A stretch of DNA of 64,000 bases from Pelomonas lactea (GCF_043555885.1 NZ_JBIGHX010000005.1:124001-188000); one strand, 5' to 3'; positions 7,485 to 16,122 are shown, counted from the stretch's first letter. Translations and numbers: made by a program. The notes: generated from the letters alone by a model not told the origin.

Positions 7485-8408
7485 ATGCCGAGCCCGACCT
7501 CATCGCCCCCCGCCATCTCGTTCGAGAACGTCAAGAAAACATACCGGGGAGGGCAGGTCAGGGCGCTGGATGGCGTGTCCTTCGACATCCCCTGCGGCGA
7601 ATTCTTCGGCCTGCTGGGGCCCAACGGCGCCGGCAAGACGACGCTGATCAGCGTGCTGGCCGGCCTGGCCAAAGCCACCGAGGGCCGCGTGCGCGTGATG
7701 GGCCACGACGTCGTGGACGACTACGCCGCCGCCCGCAAGGCCCTGGGCGTGGTGCCGCAGGAGCTGGTGTTCGACCCGTTCTTCAGCGTGCGCGAGTCGC
7801 TGCGCATCCAGAGCGGCTACTTCGGCGTCAAGCACAACGACGCCTGGATCGACGAACTGCTGCACAACCTGGGCCTGACGGACAAGGCCAACGCCAACAT
7901 GCGCCAGCTGTCGGGCGGCATGAAGCGCCGCGTGCTGGTGGCGCAGGCGCTGGTGCACCGCCCGCCCGTCATCGTGCTGGACGAGCCCACTGCCGGTGTG
8001 GACGTGGAGCTGCGCCAGACGCTGTGGCAGTTCATCGCGCGGCTCAACAAGGAAGGCCACACGGTGCTGCTGACCACGCACTACCTCGAAGAAGCCGAGG
8101 CGCTGTGCCAGCGGATCGGCATGCTCAAGGGTGGGCGGCTCGTGGCGCTGGACCGCACCTCGCAGCTGCTGGCCGGCACGGCGCACACGATGCTGCGCTT
8201 CAAGACCGACGCCGCGCTGCCGGCCGAGGTGGCGGCGCGGGCCCGCGTGACCGGGCGCATCGTGCAGGTCACGGCGCATGACGCCGCCGAGGTGGAGACG
8301 ACGCTGGCCGCGCTGCGCGCCGCGGGCGTGCCCGTCGAAGACCTGGAGATCGGCCGCGCCGACCTCGAAGACGTGTTCCTCAACATCATGCAGGGAGAAG
8401 CCGCATGA
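7485..8408 (+). CDS. ABC exporter ATP-binding protein, YadG-like
   Basis: This 307-residue ATPase has Walker A GPNGAGKTT at 45-53, signature LSGGMKRR at 142-149, Walker B VIVLDEP at 162-168, and a switch His in TTHYLEE. It has the C-terminal extension typical of ABC-2 exporters (DRI/YadG/NodI type). It pairs with the permease that overlaps its stop codon by four bases (ATGA). In betaproteobacteria this pair commonly sits upstream of bolA, next to Mla lipid-transport genes; here the Mla genes are not upstream. The substrate is unknown. Confidence 0.9.
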   Translation: MPSPTSSPPAISFENVKKTYRGGQVRALDGVSFDIPCGEFFGLLGPNGAGKTTLISVLAGLAKATEGRVRVMGHDVVDDYAAARKALGVVPQELVFDPFFSVRESLRIQSGYFGVKHNDAWIDELLHNLGLTDKANANMRQLSGGMKRRVLVAQALVHRPPVIVLDEPTAGVDVELRQTLWQFIARLNKEGHTVLLTTHYLEEAEALCQRIGMLKGGRLVALDRTSQLLAGTAHTMLRFKTDAALPAEVAARARVTGRIVQVTAHDAAEVETTLAALRAAGVPVEDLEIGRADLEDVFLNIMQGEAA

Positions 8409-9160
8409 ACGGTGCTTCGACCCTCTTCAAGAAAGAAGTGCTGCGCTTCTGGAAGGTCAGCTTCCAGACCGTGGCCGCGCCGGTGCTCACCGCGTGCATG
8501 TACCTGCTCGTGTTCGGCCACACGCTGGAAGACCACGTGAAGGTCTACGAGACCGTCGGCTACACGCAGTTCCTGATCCCGGGCCTCGTGATGATGAGCG
8601 TGCTGCAGAACGCCTTCGCCAACAGCTCGTCCAGCCTCATCCAGAGCAAGATCACCGGCAACCTCGTGTTCCTGCTGCTGACGCCGCTGTCACCGCTGGC
8701 GTGGTTCGTGGCCTACGTGGGCGCGGCCGTCGTGCGCGGGCTGGCGGTGGGCACGGGCGTGCTGCTGGTCACGGCCTGGTTCGCGCCGCCGGGGCTGGAC
8801 AACCTGTTGTGGGTGCTGACCTTCACCGTTCTGGGCGCCGGCCTGATGGGCACGCTGGGCCTGATCGCCGGCCTGTGGGCCGAGAAGTTCGACCAGCTCG
8901 CCGCCTTCCAGAACTTCATCATCATGCCGATGACGTTCCTGTCGGGCGTCTTCTACTCGGTGCATTCGCTGCCCGGGTTCTGGCAGGGCATCAGCCACTT
9001 CAACCCGTTCTTCTACATGATCGACGGCTTCCGCCGCGGCTTCTTCGGCGTCAGCGACGTGTCGCCGTGGCTGAGCCTGGGCGTGGTGGGCATCAGCTTC
9101 GCGGTGACGGCCGGGCTGGCTTTGTCGCTGCTGAAGCGGGGTTACAAGATACGTTCCTAA
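8405..9160 (+). CDS. ABC-2 type permease, YadH-like
   Basis: The protein has 251 residues and about six membrane segments, with the ABC-2 motif region PMTFLSGVFYSVHSLPGF and a following FNPFFYMIDGFRRGFFG block. It forms the membrane half of the exporter with the ATPase at 7485-8408 and overlaps it by four bases, which suggests coupled translation. Length matches YadH. The cargo is not known. Confidence 0.9.
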   Translation: MNGASTLFKKEVLRFWKVSFQTVAAPVLTACMYLLVFGHTLEDHVKVYETVGYTQFLIPGLVMMSVLQNAFANSSSSLIQSKITGNLVFLLLTPLSPLAWFVAYVGAAVVRGLAVGTGVLLVTAWFAPPGLDNLLWVLTFTVLGAGLMGTLGLIAGLWAEKFDQLAAFQNFIIMPMTFLSGVFYSVHSLPGFWQGISHFNPFFYMIDGFRRGFFGVSDVSPWLSLGVVGISFAVTAGLALSLLKRGYKIRS

Positions 9161-9188
9161 AATGACGGGTTTCCCACAAGGACCCGAG

Positions 9189-9428
9189 ATGGCCGACCCG
9201 ACCCCGCAAGAAGTGCGCGATTTCATTGCCGCAGGCCTGCCCTGCGCGCATCTGGAAGTCGAGGGCGACGGCCGCCATTTCTTCGCCACCATCGTGTCCG
9301 CGGAGTTCACGGGCCTGACCCGCATCAAGCGTCACCAGCGCGTCTACGCCGCTTTGGGCGAGCGCATGAAGGAGCAGATCCACGCGCTGTCGATGAAGAC
9401 GCTGGCGCCCGAGGAGTGGACGCAATGA
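9189..9428 (+). CDS. BolA family protein (IbaG-like)
   Basis: This 79-residue BolA-fold protein has the conserved LEVEGDGRHFFATIVSAEFTG core and the RVYAALGERM helix. BolA/IbaG proteins bind [2Fe-2S] clusters with monothiol glutaredoxins and affect envelope and iron homeostasis. Start ATG 9189 is preceded by AAGGACC. The frame from 9162 would add nine non-conserved residues. Its stop overlaps the hisG start (ATGA). In related genomes murA usually lies between bolA and hisG; it is absent here. Confidence 0.88.
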   Translation: MADPTPQEVRDFIAAGLPCAHLEVEGDGRHFFATIVSAEFTGLTRIKRHQRVYAALGERMKEQIHALSMKTLAPEEWTQ

Positions 9429-10084
9429 GCGGATTGACCCTCGCGCTCTCCAAGGGTCGCATCTTCGAGGAGACGCTGCCGCTGCTGCGCGCCGCCGGCA
9501 TCGAGGTGCTGGAAGACCCCGAGACCTCGCGCAAGCTCATCCTGCCGACCAACCGCGACGGCGTGCGCGTGGTGCTGGTGCGGGCCAGCGACGTGCCGAC
9601 CTATGTGCAATACGGCGGCGCCGACCTCGGCGTGGCCGGCCGCGATGTGCTGCACGAGCAGGCCCTGGCCCAGGGCGGCTCGCACGGCCTCTACCAGCCG
9701 CTGGACCTGAAGATCGCCCGCTGCCGCATGAGCGTGGCCACGCGCGCCGACTTCGACTACGCCGCCGCTGTCAAGCAGGGCTCGCGCATCCGCGTGGCCA
9801 CCAAGTACACCGAGATCGCCCGCCAGCACTTCGCCGAGAAGGGCGTGCACGTGGACCTGATCAAGCTCTACGGCTCGATGGAACTCGCCCCGCTGACGGG
9901 CCTGGCCGAGGCCATCGTCGACCTCGTCTCCACCGGCGGCACGCTGCGTGCGAACAAGTTGGTCGAGGTCGAGCAGATCATGGACATCTCGTCGCGGCTG
10001 GTCGTCAACCAGGCCGCACTGAAGCTCAAGCGCGACACGCTGCGCCCCCTCATCGACGCCTTCGCCGCCGCCATCTCCGCATGA
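9425..10084 (+). CDS. hisG: ATP phosphoribosyltransferase, short form
   Basis: This 219-residue HisG of the short type catalyses the first step of histidine synthesis (ATP + PRPP). Visible blocks are LALSKGRIFEETLPLL at the N-terminus, YGGADLGVAGRDVL, and the PRPP-binding loop LVSTGGTLRANKL near residue 165. The short form lacks the regulatory C-terminal domain and needs HisZ, which is not in this window. ATG 9425 overlaps the bolA stop and fits the family start. It overlaps hisD by four bases. Confidence 0.96.
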   Translation: MSGLTLALSKGRIFEETLPLLRAAGIEVLEDPETSRKLILPTNRDGVRVVLVRASDVPTYVQYGGADLGVAGRDVLHEQALAQGGSHGLYQPLDLKIARCRMSVATRADFDYAAAVKQGSRIRVATKYTEIARQHFAEKGVHVDLIKLYGSMELAPLTGLAEAIVDLVSTGGTLRANKLVEVEQIMDISSRLVVNQAALKLKRDTLRPLIDAFAAAISA

Positions 10085-11388
10085 CCCTCATCCGCCAGCT
10101 CTCGACCGCCGCCGCCGACTTCACCACCGAGTTCGAACGCCTGCGCCATTGGTCGGCCGAGACGGATGCGGCCATCGAGGTCCGCGTGGCCGAGATCCTG
10201 GCCGATGTGCAGCAGCGCGGCGATGCCGCCGTGTTGGAGTACACCGCCCGTTTCGACCGTGTGCAGGCCGCCGACATGGCCGCGCTGGAGATCACGCAGG
10301 CCGAGCTGCAGGCGGCGCTGGCCGCCATTCCTGCCGTGCAGCGCGACGCATTGCAGGCCGCCGCGAAGCGCGTGCGGGCCTACCACGAGCTCCAGCTGGA
10401 GGCCTCCGGCCGCAGCTGGAGCTACCGCGACGAGGACGGCACGCTGCTGGGCCAGAAGGTCACGCCGCTGGACCGCGTGGGCATCTACGTGCCGGGCGGC
10501 AAGGCCGCCTACCCGAGCAGCGTGCTGATGAACGCCATCCCCGCCCACGTGGCCGGCGTGCAGGACATCATCATGGTTGTGCCCACGCCGGACGGCGTGC
10601 GCAACCCGCTGGTGCTGGCGGCCGCGGCCGTGGCCGGCGTGCACCGCGTGTTCACCATCGGCGGTGCGCAGGCTGTGGCCGCGCTGGCCTACGGCACGGC
10701 CACCATCCCGCGCGTCGACAAGATCACCGGCCCGGGCAATGCCTACGTGGCCTCGGCCAAGAAGCATGTGTTCGGCCAGGTCGGCATTGACATGATCGCC
10801 GGCCCCAGCGAGATCCTCGTCATCGCCGACGGCACGACGCCGCCGGACTGGGTGGCGATGGACCTGTTCAGCCAGGCAGAGCACGACGAGCTGGCGCAGA
10901 GCATCCTGCTGAGCCCGGACGCCACCTTCCTGGACGCCGTGCGCGCCAGCATGGAGCGGCTGCTGCCCGAGCTGCCGCGCGCCGACATCGTGCGCGCCTC
11001 GCTCAAGGGTCGCGGCGCGCTGATCCACACGCGCTCGATGGAAGAGGCCTGCGAGATCAGCAACAGCATCGCGCCCGAGCACCTGGAAATCAGCGCCGCT
11101 GAGCCGGCCCGCTGGGAGCCGCTGCTGCGCCACGCCGGCGCCATCTTCATGGGCGCGTACACCAGCGAAAGCCTGGGCGACTACTGCGCGGGCCCCAACC
11201 ACGTGCTGCCCACGGCCAGCACGGCGCGCTTCTCTTCGCCGCTGGGCGTGTACGACTTCCAGAAGCGCAGCAGCCTCATCGAGGTCAGCGAGCAGGGCGC
11301 GCAGGTGCTGGGCGGCATCGCCTCCGTGCTGGCGCATGGGGAGGGCCTGCAGGCCCACGCGCGTGCGGCCGAGCTGCGCTTGAAGTGA
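10081..11388 (+). CDS. hisD: Histidinol dehydrogenase
   Basis: This 435-residue enzyme oxidises L-histidinol to histidine with two NAD in the last pathway steps. Zinc ligands fit Gln265 and His268 in FSQAEHDE, and the catalytic pair fits Glu333-His334 in IAPEHLE. The NAD-binding stretch GGAQAVAALAYGT is at about 194-206. It overlaps hisG by four bases. The his operon is interrupted directly after this gene by a reversed acyltransferase gene ending 3 bases later. Confidence 0.97.
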   Translation: MTLIRQLSTAAADFTTEFERLRHWSAETDAAIEVRVAEILADVQQRGDAAVLEYTARFDRVQAADMAALEITQAELQAALAAIPAVQRDALQAAAKRVRAYHELQLEASGRSWSYRDEDGTLLGQKVTPLDRVGIYVPGGKAAYPSSVLMNAIPAHVAGVQDIIMVVPTPDGVRNPLVLAAAAVAGVHRVFTIGGAQAVAALAYGTATIPRVDKITGPGNAYVASAKKHVFGQVGIDMIAGPSEILVIADGTTPPDWVAMDLFSQAEHDELAQSILLSPDATFLDAVRASMERLLPELPRADIVRASLKGRGALIHTRSMEEACEISNSIAPEHLEISAAEPARWEPLLRHAGAIFMGAYTSESLGDYCAGPNHVLPTASTARFSSPLGVYDFQKRSSLIEVSEQGAQVLGGIASVLAHGEGLQAHARAAELRLK

Positions 11389-11391
11389 CGC

Positions 11392-12702
11392 TCAGGCCGC
11401 GTCCACCGGCGTGGCCTTGAACGGGCTGCGCTCCGGCGGCTCGTCGTGCTCGGCGGTGCGCGTCAGCGCCGTCGTGATCCAGTTCAGCGCCGACACGCGG
11501 TGCCGCACCGCGCAGCTCAGCGGCTCGGGCTTGCAGCCCATCTTGGCTTTGGGCTCGAGCGCCGTGCGGCCCAGGCTCAGCCGCGCGGAGCCAAAGGCGA
11601 TGGCGTCCTGCACGGTGGACTGCAGCAGCGTCAGGTAGATGGGCGCGTCGGCGTTGGCCGCGCGGTCATAGCCGATGTAGTAGCCCAGCGTCGTATCGCC
11701 GTCGTGCACGCTGGTGACGAAGCCCAGCCAGCGGCCGTCGGCGTGTTCGGCCACGCGGCAGCGGAAGCGCTCGCCTAAAGCCGCCGCCATGGCGGGCAGG
11801 TAGCCCGGCGTCAGCGTCGCCAGCCGCAGGCCTTGCGCCTGATGCACCTGGCCGTACAGCGCATGCAGCTCGTCCGCCCGAGCGGCCATCTCGTCGGCGC
11901 TCGCGTCGCGCAGCGTCAGGCCGGCGGCGGCGCAGTCCTTCAGCAGCTTCCTGGCCGCGCTGCGGTAGCCCGAGGTCATGCTGGCGAGGTAGTCGTCCCA
12001 GCTGCGCCATTCGGGGCGCAGCGTCAGCACCATGTCGGGCTCGGTCTCCACGCTGCGGTAGCCCAGCAGGCGCAGCGCCGGCGGCACCTGCTCCCCGGCC
12101 ATGCCGAGGTCCTTGATGAGGGCCAGGTCGGACTGGCCGCTGAGCTTGTCCGCCCGGCGCACGCGGTAGATGGCTTCGCAGACGGCATGCCACAGCTGCG
12201 CCTCGTCGGCATGCGGCGCCAGCGCCATTGCGCGGGTACCCCAGACGAGCAGGTTGCCGCACACCAGCAGGTGCTCGCGCAGGCCGGCCACCGGGTCGAC
12301 GAGCTTCTTGCTGCCCGGCTTGCGCAGCTGCGCGGCGCCCACGCTGACGCGCTGCAGCAGCAGCGCCGCGACCGGCTTGCCGTCGGCATAGGCCATCGCG
12401 TAGCGTGGCTCCAGGTTGTCGGGCGCGTGCTGCTCCAGCACGCGCAGGTAGTCGCGCGACAGGAAGACGGTCTGCGCGGCCAGTGCGTCCCAGTGCGCCG
12501 GATTGACGAAGTCGATGCGGTCCGCCAGCACCAGCTGCAGCCCCGACGCGGTGCGGCGCGCAACGCGCCGGGCCTTGATGTCCTGCAGCGCCTGCGCCGG
12601 GCTGACCGGCTGGGGCTTGAGCCGGCCCAGTGCCCGCCCGGTGCGCTTGAGCTTGGCGACGGTGGCGAGCAGGGGTTTCTTGGCGAGGGGCGGCAAGGGC
12701 AT
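11392..12702 (-). CDS. GNAT/FemAB-like acyltransferase (DUF482-type)
   Basis: The protein has 436 residues with a GNAT-like fold in its C-terminal half (about 230-400): ATLTPGYLPAMAAALGERFRCRVAE, then HDGDTTLGYYIGYD, and SARLSLGRTALEPKAKMG near the end. This resembles the uncharacterised peptidoglycan-recognition/BioF2-like acetyltransferase family. No signal peptide is seen. The substrate is unknown. It lies on the strand opposite to the his operon, between hisD and the genes before hisC, and is one of the insertions that split the operon. Confidence 0.8.
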   Translation of the reverse strand: MPLPPLAKKPLLATVAKLKRTGRALGRLKPQPVSPAQALQDIKARRVARRTASGLQLVLADRIDFVNPAHWDALAAQTVFLSRDYLRVLEQHAPDNLEPRYAMAYADGKPVAALLLQRVSVGAAQLRKPGSKKLVDPVAGLREHLLVCGNLLVWGTRAMALAPHADEAQLWHAVCEAIYRVRRADKLSGQSDLALIKDLGMAGEQVPPALRLLGYRSVETEPDMVLTLRPEWRSWDDYLASMTSGYRSAARKLLKDCAAAGLTLRDASADEMAARADELHALYGQVHQAQGLRLATLTPGYLPAMAAALGERFRCRVAEHADGRWLGFVTSVHDGDTTLGYYIGYDRAANADAPIYLTLLQSTVQDAIAFGSARLSLGRTALEPKAKMGCKPEPLSCAVRHRVSALNWITTALTRTAEHDEPPERSPFKATPVDAA

Positions 12703-12776
12703 CGGCGGCGCGTGGAGTGTCGGGGCCGCAGGCTAACTCAAGGGCCGGCGTCCGTTGTTTCGGCTAGGCTGCGGTG

Positions 12777-13622
12777 ATGTCCTTGCGTCGTCGCGAACTC
12801 CTGCTGTCCTCGGGCGCCGTCCCACTGCTCGCCCGGGCGCAGCCTCGCCGGTTGCGCATTCCGCATGTGTCGGCCAAGGCCGATGTGCAGCGCAGCTATC
12901 CCGCCCTGTTGCTGGAGCAGGCGCTGGCGGCCGCAGGCGTGCCCGCCACGCTGGAGCCCACCACGGAACTCATCCCGCAGAACCGCGCGCTGCAGGAGTT
13001 GGGGCGCCGCCGCCGGCTGGACGTGCTGTGGACCATGACCTCCGTCGAGCGCGAGCAGCAGGCGCTGCCGGTGCGCCTGTCCATCTTCCGTGGGCTGTTC
13101 GGCTGGCGGCTGCTGTTGGCCACCCCGGAGGTGGCGCAGCGCATGTCGGCCGTGCAGACGCTGTCGGAGCTGCGTCGGTTCTCGATGGTGTCCGGGCATG
13201 AATGGCCGGACACCGGCGTCCTGCGGGCCAATGGGCTCGACGTGGTGGTCTCGCCCAGCTACGACGCCATGTTCAAGCAGTTGCGCCTGGGCCGCGCTGA
13301 CGCCTTCCCGCGCTCGGTCGAAGAGGTGTGGTGGGAGCTGGAGCGCTACGGTCAGGGGCTGGTGGTGGTGCCCAACCTGTGCCTGCACTACCCGGCCGCC
13401 GTCTACTACTTCGTCGCCCGGGACGAGCCCCAGTTGGCCCAGGCCATCGAGACCGGCCTGCTGCGGCTGCGTGCCAACGGTGCCTGGGAGCGCCTGTTCG
13501 AGCGGCATCACGGCGAAGACGTCGCCCGTGCCCAGTTCGGTGCGCGCAAGGTCATCGAGCTGCGCAACCCGCTGCTGCCGCCGCTCGACGAGCTGGACCT
13601 GGGCAGCAAATCCCCGGGTTAA
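12777..13622 (+). CDS. Periplasmic solute-binding-like protein (SBP_bac_3 type)
   Basis: The protein has 281 residues. The N-terminus (MSLRRRELLLSSGAVPLLA) is a twin-arginine-like or Sec signal. The mature part looks like a type 2 periplasmic binding fold of the amino-acid ABC type: LRIPHVS start, YPALLLEQALAAAG helix, DVLWTMTSVER, a hinge at SELRRFSMVSG, and PNLCLHYPAAVYYFVARDEP. No transporter genes are adjacent, so it may be an orphan sensor or binding protein. ATG 12777 is used; a GTG lies one codon upstream. The ligand is unknown. Confidence 0.75.
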   Translation: MSLRRRELLLSSGAVPLLARAQPRRLRIPHVSAKADVQRSYPALLLEQALAAAGVPATLEPTTELIPQNRALQELGRRRRLDVLWTMTSVEREQQALPVRLSIFRGLFGWRLLLATPEVAQRMSAVQTLSELRRFSMVSGHEWPDTGVLRANGLDVVVSPSYDAMFKQLRLGRADAFPRSVEEVWWELERYGQGLVVVPNLCLHYPAAVYYFVARDEPQLAQAIETGLLRLRANGAWERLFERHHGEDVARAQFGARKVIELRNPLLPPLDELDLGSKSPG

Positions 13623-13626
13623 CGTG

Positions 13627-13660
13627 ACACGAAGTTCGTGCAACACGAACTTCGTGTAAT
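13627..13660 (+). promoter_or_regulatory. Inverted-repeat operator and -10 box of the toxin-antitoxin pair
   Basis: A perfect 14-bp inverted repeat (13627-13640 and 13644-13657, arm ACACGAAGTTCGTG) with a 3-base centre precedes the antitoxin gene. A TGTAAT -10-like box at 13655-13660 overlaps its right arm, 9 bases before the ATG. This is the arrangement expected for autorepression by a ribbon-helix-helix antitoxin. It could also form an RNA hairpin after the upstream gene's stop. Confidence 0.7.
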
Positions 13661-13669
13661 CTTCGCCCC

Positions 13670-13882
13670 ATGAAGAACGTGACCGTCTCGATGGACGACG
13701 CCGTGGCCGAATGGGCGCGGCTGGAGGCGGCGCGGTGCAACACCAGCGTCTCTCGGCTGCTCGGTGAACTGCTGGCCGAGAAGATGCAGCATGACGATGC
13801 TTACGAGCGCGCGCTGCAGGACTGGCTGCACCGGGAGCGCTCGTGGTCGTCCGACGGTCAGCCCTACCCCGGCAGAACATGA
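13670..13882 (+). CDS. Ribbon-helix-helix antitoxin
   Basis: The protein has 70 residues. The N-terminus KNVTVSMDDAVAEWARLEAARCNTSVSRLLGELLAEKM matches the beta-strand plus two-helix DNA-binding fold of CopG/VapB-type antitoxins. The C-terminal half (Trp-rich, charged) would bind the toxin. It is followed by a PIN-domain gene and preceded by a perfect inverted repeat, so a type II toxin-antitoxin module is likely. Repeat element A begins at its stop codon and fills the 133 bases to the toxin gene. Confidence 0.8.
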   Translation: MKNVTVSMDDAVAEWARLEAARCNTSVSRLLGELLAEKMQHDDAYERALQDWLHRERSWSSDGQPYPGRT

Positions 13883-14003
13883 AGCCCCTCGTCCAACGGG
13901 TACGTTGGCCGGTCCCCCGAGGGGACGGCGATGCATGCGGCGTTGAGCCGCAAGCACATCGCCATGACGGGCCGGCTTGGGTGCGGCCCGGCGCTCGACC
14001 CGT
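13881..14003 (+). repeat. Intergenic palindromic repeat A, copy 1
   Basis: Copy 1 of a repeat also found at 40235-40371 and 61469-61605, read here in the sense of the upstream gene and starting within its stop codon. It holds a small CCAACG/CGTTGG hairpin, a GTCCCC/GGGGAC hairpin with a 3-base loop, a long stem (GCGAT+GCATGCGGC against GCCGCAAGC+AC+ATCGC) with one A-A mismatch, and a terminal CTTGGG.GCGGCCCGGCGCT block. No coding potential is seen. Confidence 0.85.
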
Positions 14004-14015
14004 GAATGCATTGAC

Positions 14016-14450
14016 ATGAATTTCACCGCCCCCGTGTTCGTCGACACCTCCGTGCTGCTGTTCAGCGAGGACGGCGCCCGCCCGGCCGAGCGCGAGCAGG
14101 TGCTGGCCTGGCTGCGCGTGCTGTGGTCCACGCGCAGCGGCCGCGTGTCGGTGCAGGTGCTGAACGACTTCTATCTGCTGGCCACGCAGCGCGTGAAGCC
14201 GCCCATGCCGCAGGGCGACGTGCGCGCCGAGGTGCGCCGCTACCAGCACTGGCGCCCGTGGCAGGCGGACCAGGCCACGGTCGAATCCGCCTGGTCGCTG
14301 GAGAGCCGCTTCGGTCTGCCGTTCGCCGATGCGCTGGTCGTCGCCAGCGCCAAGGCCCAGGGCTGCACAAGGCTGCTCAGCCTGGCCCTGCCGCACGAGG
14401 CCGTCTACGACAGCGTGCAAGTCCTCAACCCCATCGTCGCAGCGCCATGA
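14016..14450 (+). CDS. PIN-domain toxin (VapC-like)
   Basis: The protein has 144 residues and a PIN-domain nuclease pattern: VFVDTSVLLF with Asp9 at the N-terminus, SVQVLNDFYLLATQR in the middle, and GLPFADALVVASAKAQG with the late acidic residue. Such toxins cut RNA, often tRNA. ATG 14016 is chosen because the PIN strand starts right after. Its stop overlaps the hisC start (ATGA), so toxin and hisC translation may be coupled. It pairs with the antitoxin at 13670-13882, although the two are 133 bases apart because repeat A lies between them. Confidence 0.85.
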   Translation: MNFTAPVFVDTSVLLFSEDGARPAEREQVLAWLRVLWSTRSGRVSVQVLNDFYLLATQRVKPPMPQGDVRAEVRRYQHWRPWQADQATVESAWSLESRFGLPFADALVVASAKAQGCTRLLSLALPHEAVYDSVQVLNPIVAAP

Positions 14451-15529
14451 CCGACCCGCTCCAACAAGCCCTGGATTGCATCCGCCCCGACGTGCGCGCG
14501 GCGCATGCCTATGTCGTGCAACCCAGCCACGGCGTGCTGAAGATGGACGCGATGGAGAACCCCTACCGCTTGCCGCCCGCGCTGCAGCAGGCGCTGGGCG
14601 CACGCCTGGGCGCCGTGGCGCTGAACCGCTACCCGGCCGAGCGCACCGCCGAGCTGGCCCGCGCGCTGGCGCGCCACGCCGGCGTGGGCGACGACGTGGG
14701 CGTCACGCTGGGCAACGGCTCGGACGAACTGATCGGCCTGCTCAGCATCGCCGTCGCCAAGCCCGGCGCCTCGGTGCTGGCGCCCGTGCCGGGGTTCGTC
14801 ATGTACGAGGCCTTCGCGAAGCAGCAGCGGCTGGACTTCATCGGCGTGCCGCTGCGCGCCGATGACTTCCAGCTCGACGAGGCCGCGATGCTGGCCGCCA
14901 TCGACCAGCACCAGCCGGCGCTCATCTACCTGGCCTACCCCAACAACCCCACCGCCACGCTGTGGGACGCGGCCGTCATCGCGCGCATCGCGCAGGCGGC
15001 GCCGGGGCTGGTCGTCATGGACGAGGCCTACCAGCCGTTCGCGAGCGCCGACAGCCTCGCGCTGATGGCGCGCCAGAAGAACGTGCTGGTCATGCGCACG
15101 ATGAGCAAGTTCGGCCTGGCCGGCGTGCGCATCGGCTATCTGCTGGGCAACGCTGAACTGGTGGCGCAGATCGAGAAGCTGCGCCCGCCGTACAACATCA
15201 GCGTGCTGAATGCCGAGGCCGCCTTCTTCGCGCTGGAGCATGCCGACGTCTACGCCGCACAGGCCGCCGAGCTGCGCCAGCAGCGCGAGCGGCTCCTCGA
15301 AGCCTTGCAGGCGCTGCCTGGCGTGCGCCCCTGGCCCAGTGAGGGCAATATGATTCTCGCGAGGGTGCAGGACGCGGCAGCCACCTTCGCGGCGCTGAAG
15401 GCGCGCGGCGTGCTGATCAAGAACGTCTCGGCCATGCATCCGCTGCTCGCGAACTGCCTGCGCTTCACGGTCGGGACGCCCGACGAAAACACCCGCCTCC
15501 TCGCCGAACTCACGAGCTGCCTGTCATGA
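14447..15529 (+). CDS. hisC: Histidinol-phosphate aminotransferase
   Basis: This 360-residue class I/II PLP aminotransferase makes histidinol phosphate from imidazole-acetol phosphate. The PLP lysine is Lys221 in MSKFGLAGVRIG, the PLP-ring Asp is in VVMDEAYQPF, and YPNNPT at 164-169 is typical. ATG 14447 opens the family consensus and overlaps the PIN toxin stop; longer frames run through the toxin gene. It overlaps hisB by four bases. Confidence 0.95.
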   Translation: MTDPLQQALDCIRPDVRAAHAYVVQPSHGVLKMDAMENPYRLPPALQQALGARLGAVALNRYPAERTAELARALARHAGVGDDVGVTLGNGSDELIGLLSIAVAKPGASVLAPVPGFVMYEAFAKQQRLDFIGVPLRADDFQLDEAAMLAAIDQHQPALIYLAYPNNPTATLWDAAVIARIAQAAPGLVVMDEAYQPFASADSLALMARQKNVLVMRTMSKFGLAGVRIGYLLGNAELVAQIEKLRPPYNISVLNAEAAFFALEHADVYAAQAAELRQQRERLLEALQALPGVRPWPSEGNMILARVQDAAATFAALKARGVLIKNVSAMHPLLANCLRFTVGTPDENTRLLAELTSCLS

Positions 15530-16122
15530 GCACCCCCCGCACCGCCGAAGTCACCCGCAACACCCGCGAGACGCGCATCACGGTGCGCATCAATCTCGAC
15601 GGTACCGGCCAGTCCAAGCTGCAGACCGGCATCGGCTTCTTCGACCACATGCTGGACCAGATCGCCCGCCACGGCCTGATCGACCTGGACATCCACTGCG
15701 AGGGCGATCTGCACATCGACGGCCACCACACGGTGGAAGACGTCGGCATCACGCTGGGCCTGGCCATCGCCAAGGCCGTGGGCGACAAGGCCGGCCTGAC
15801 GCGCTACGGCCACAGCTACGTGCCGCTGGACGAGGCGCTGTCGCGCGTCGTCATCGACCTGTCCGGTCGCCCCGGCCTGCACATGGACGTCAAGTTCACG
15901 GCCGGCAGCATCGGCGCCTTCGACACGCAGCTGACGTTCGAGTTCTTCCAGGGCTTCGCCAACGCGGCGCTGGCCACCGTGCACATCGACAACCTGAAGG
16001 GCCACAACGCCCACCACCAGGCCGAAACCATGTTCAAGGCCTTCGGCCGCGCGCTGCGCATGGCGACGACGTTGGACCCGCGCTCGGCCGGCGTCATCCC
16101 GTCGACGAAGGGCTCGCTGTGA
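15526..16122 (+). CDS. hisB: Imidazoleglycerol-phosphate dehydratase
   Basis: This is a monofunctional 198-residue HisB, lacking the phosphatase domain of enterobacterial HisB. Metal-binding repeats are visible as FFDHMLDQ with HGLIDLD, DGHHTVEDVGI, and GHNAHHQAE. It dehydrates imidazole-glycerol phosphate. It overlaps hisC upstream and the GTG of the next gene downstream, inside a tight operon. Confidence 0.96.
   Translation: MSTPRTAEVTRNTRETRITVRINLDGTGQSKLQTGIGFFDHMLDQIARHGLIDLDIHCEGDLHIDGHHTVEDVGITLGLAIAKAVGDKAGLTRYGHSYVPLDEALSRVVIDLSGRPGLHMDVKFTAGSIGAFDTQLTFEFFQGFANAALATVHIDNLKGHNAHHQAETMFKAFGRALRMATTLDPRSAGVIPSTKGSL

Noticed and set aside
9868..11358. 496-codon minus-strand frame across hisD
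   Set aside because: Gln/His/Arg-rich shadow of a certain histidinol dehydrogenase gene.
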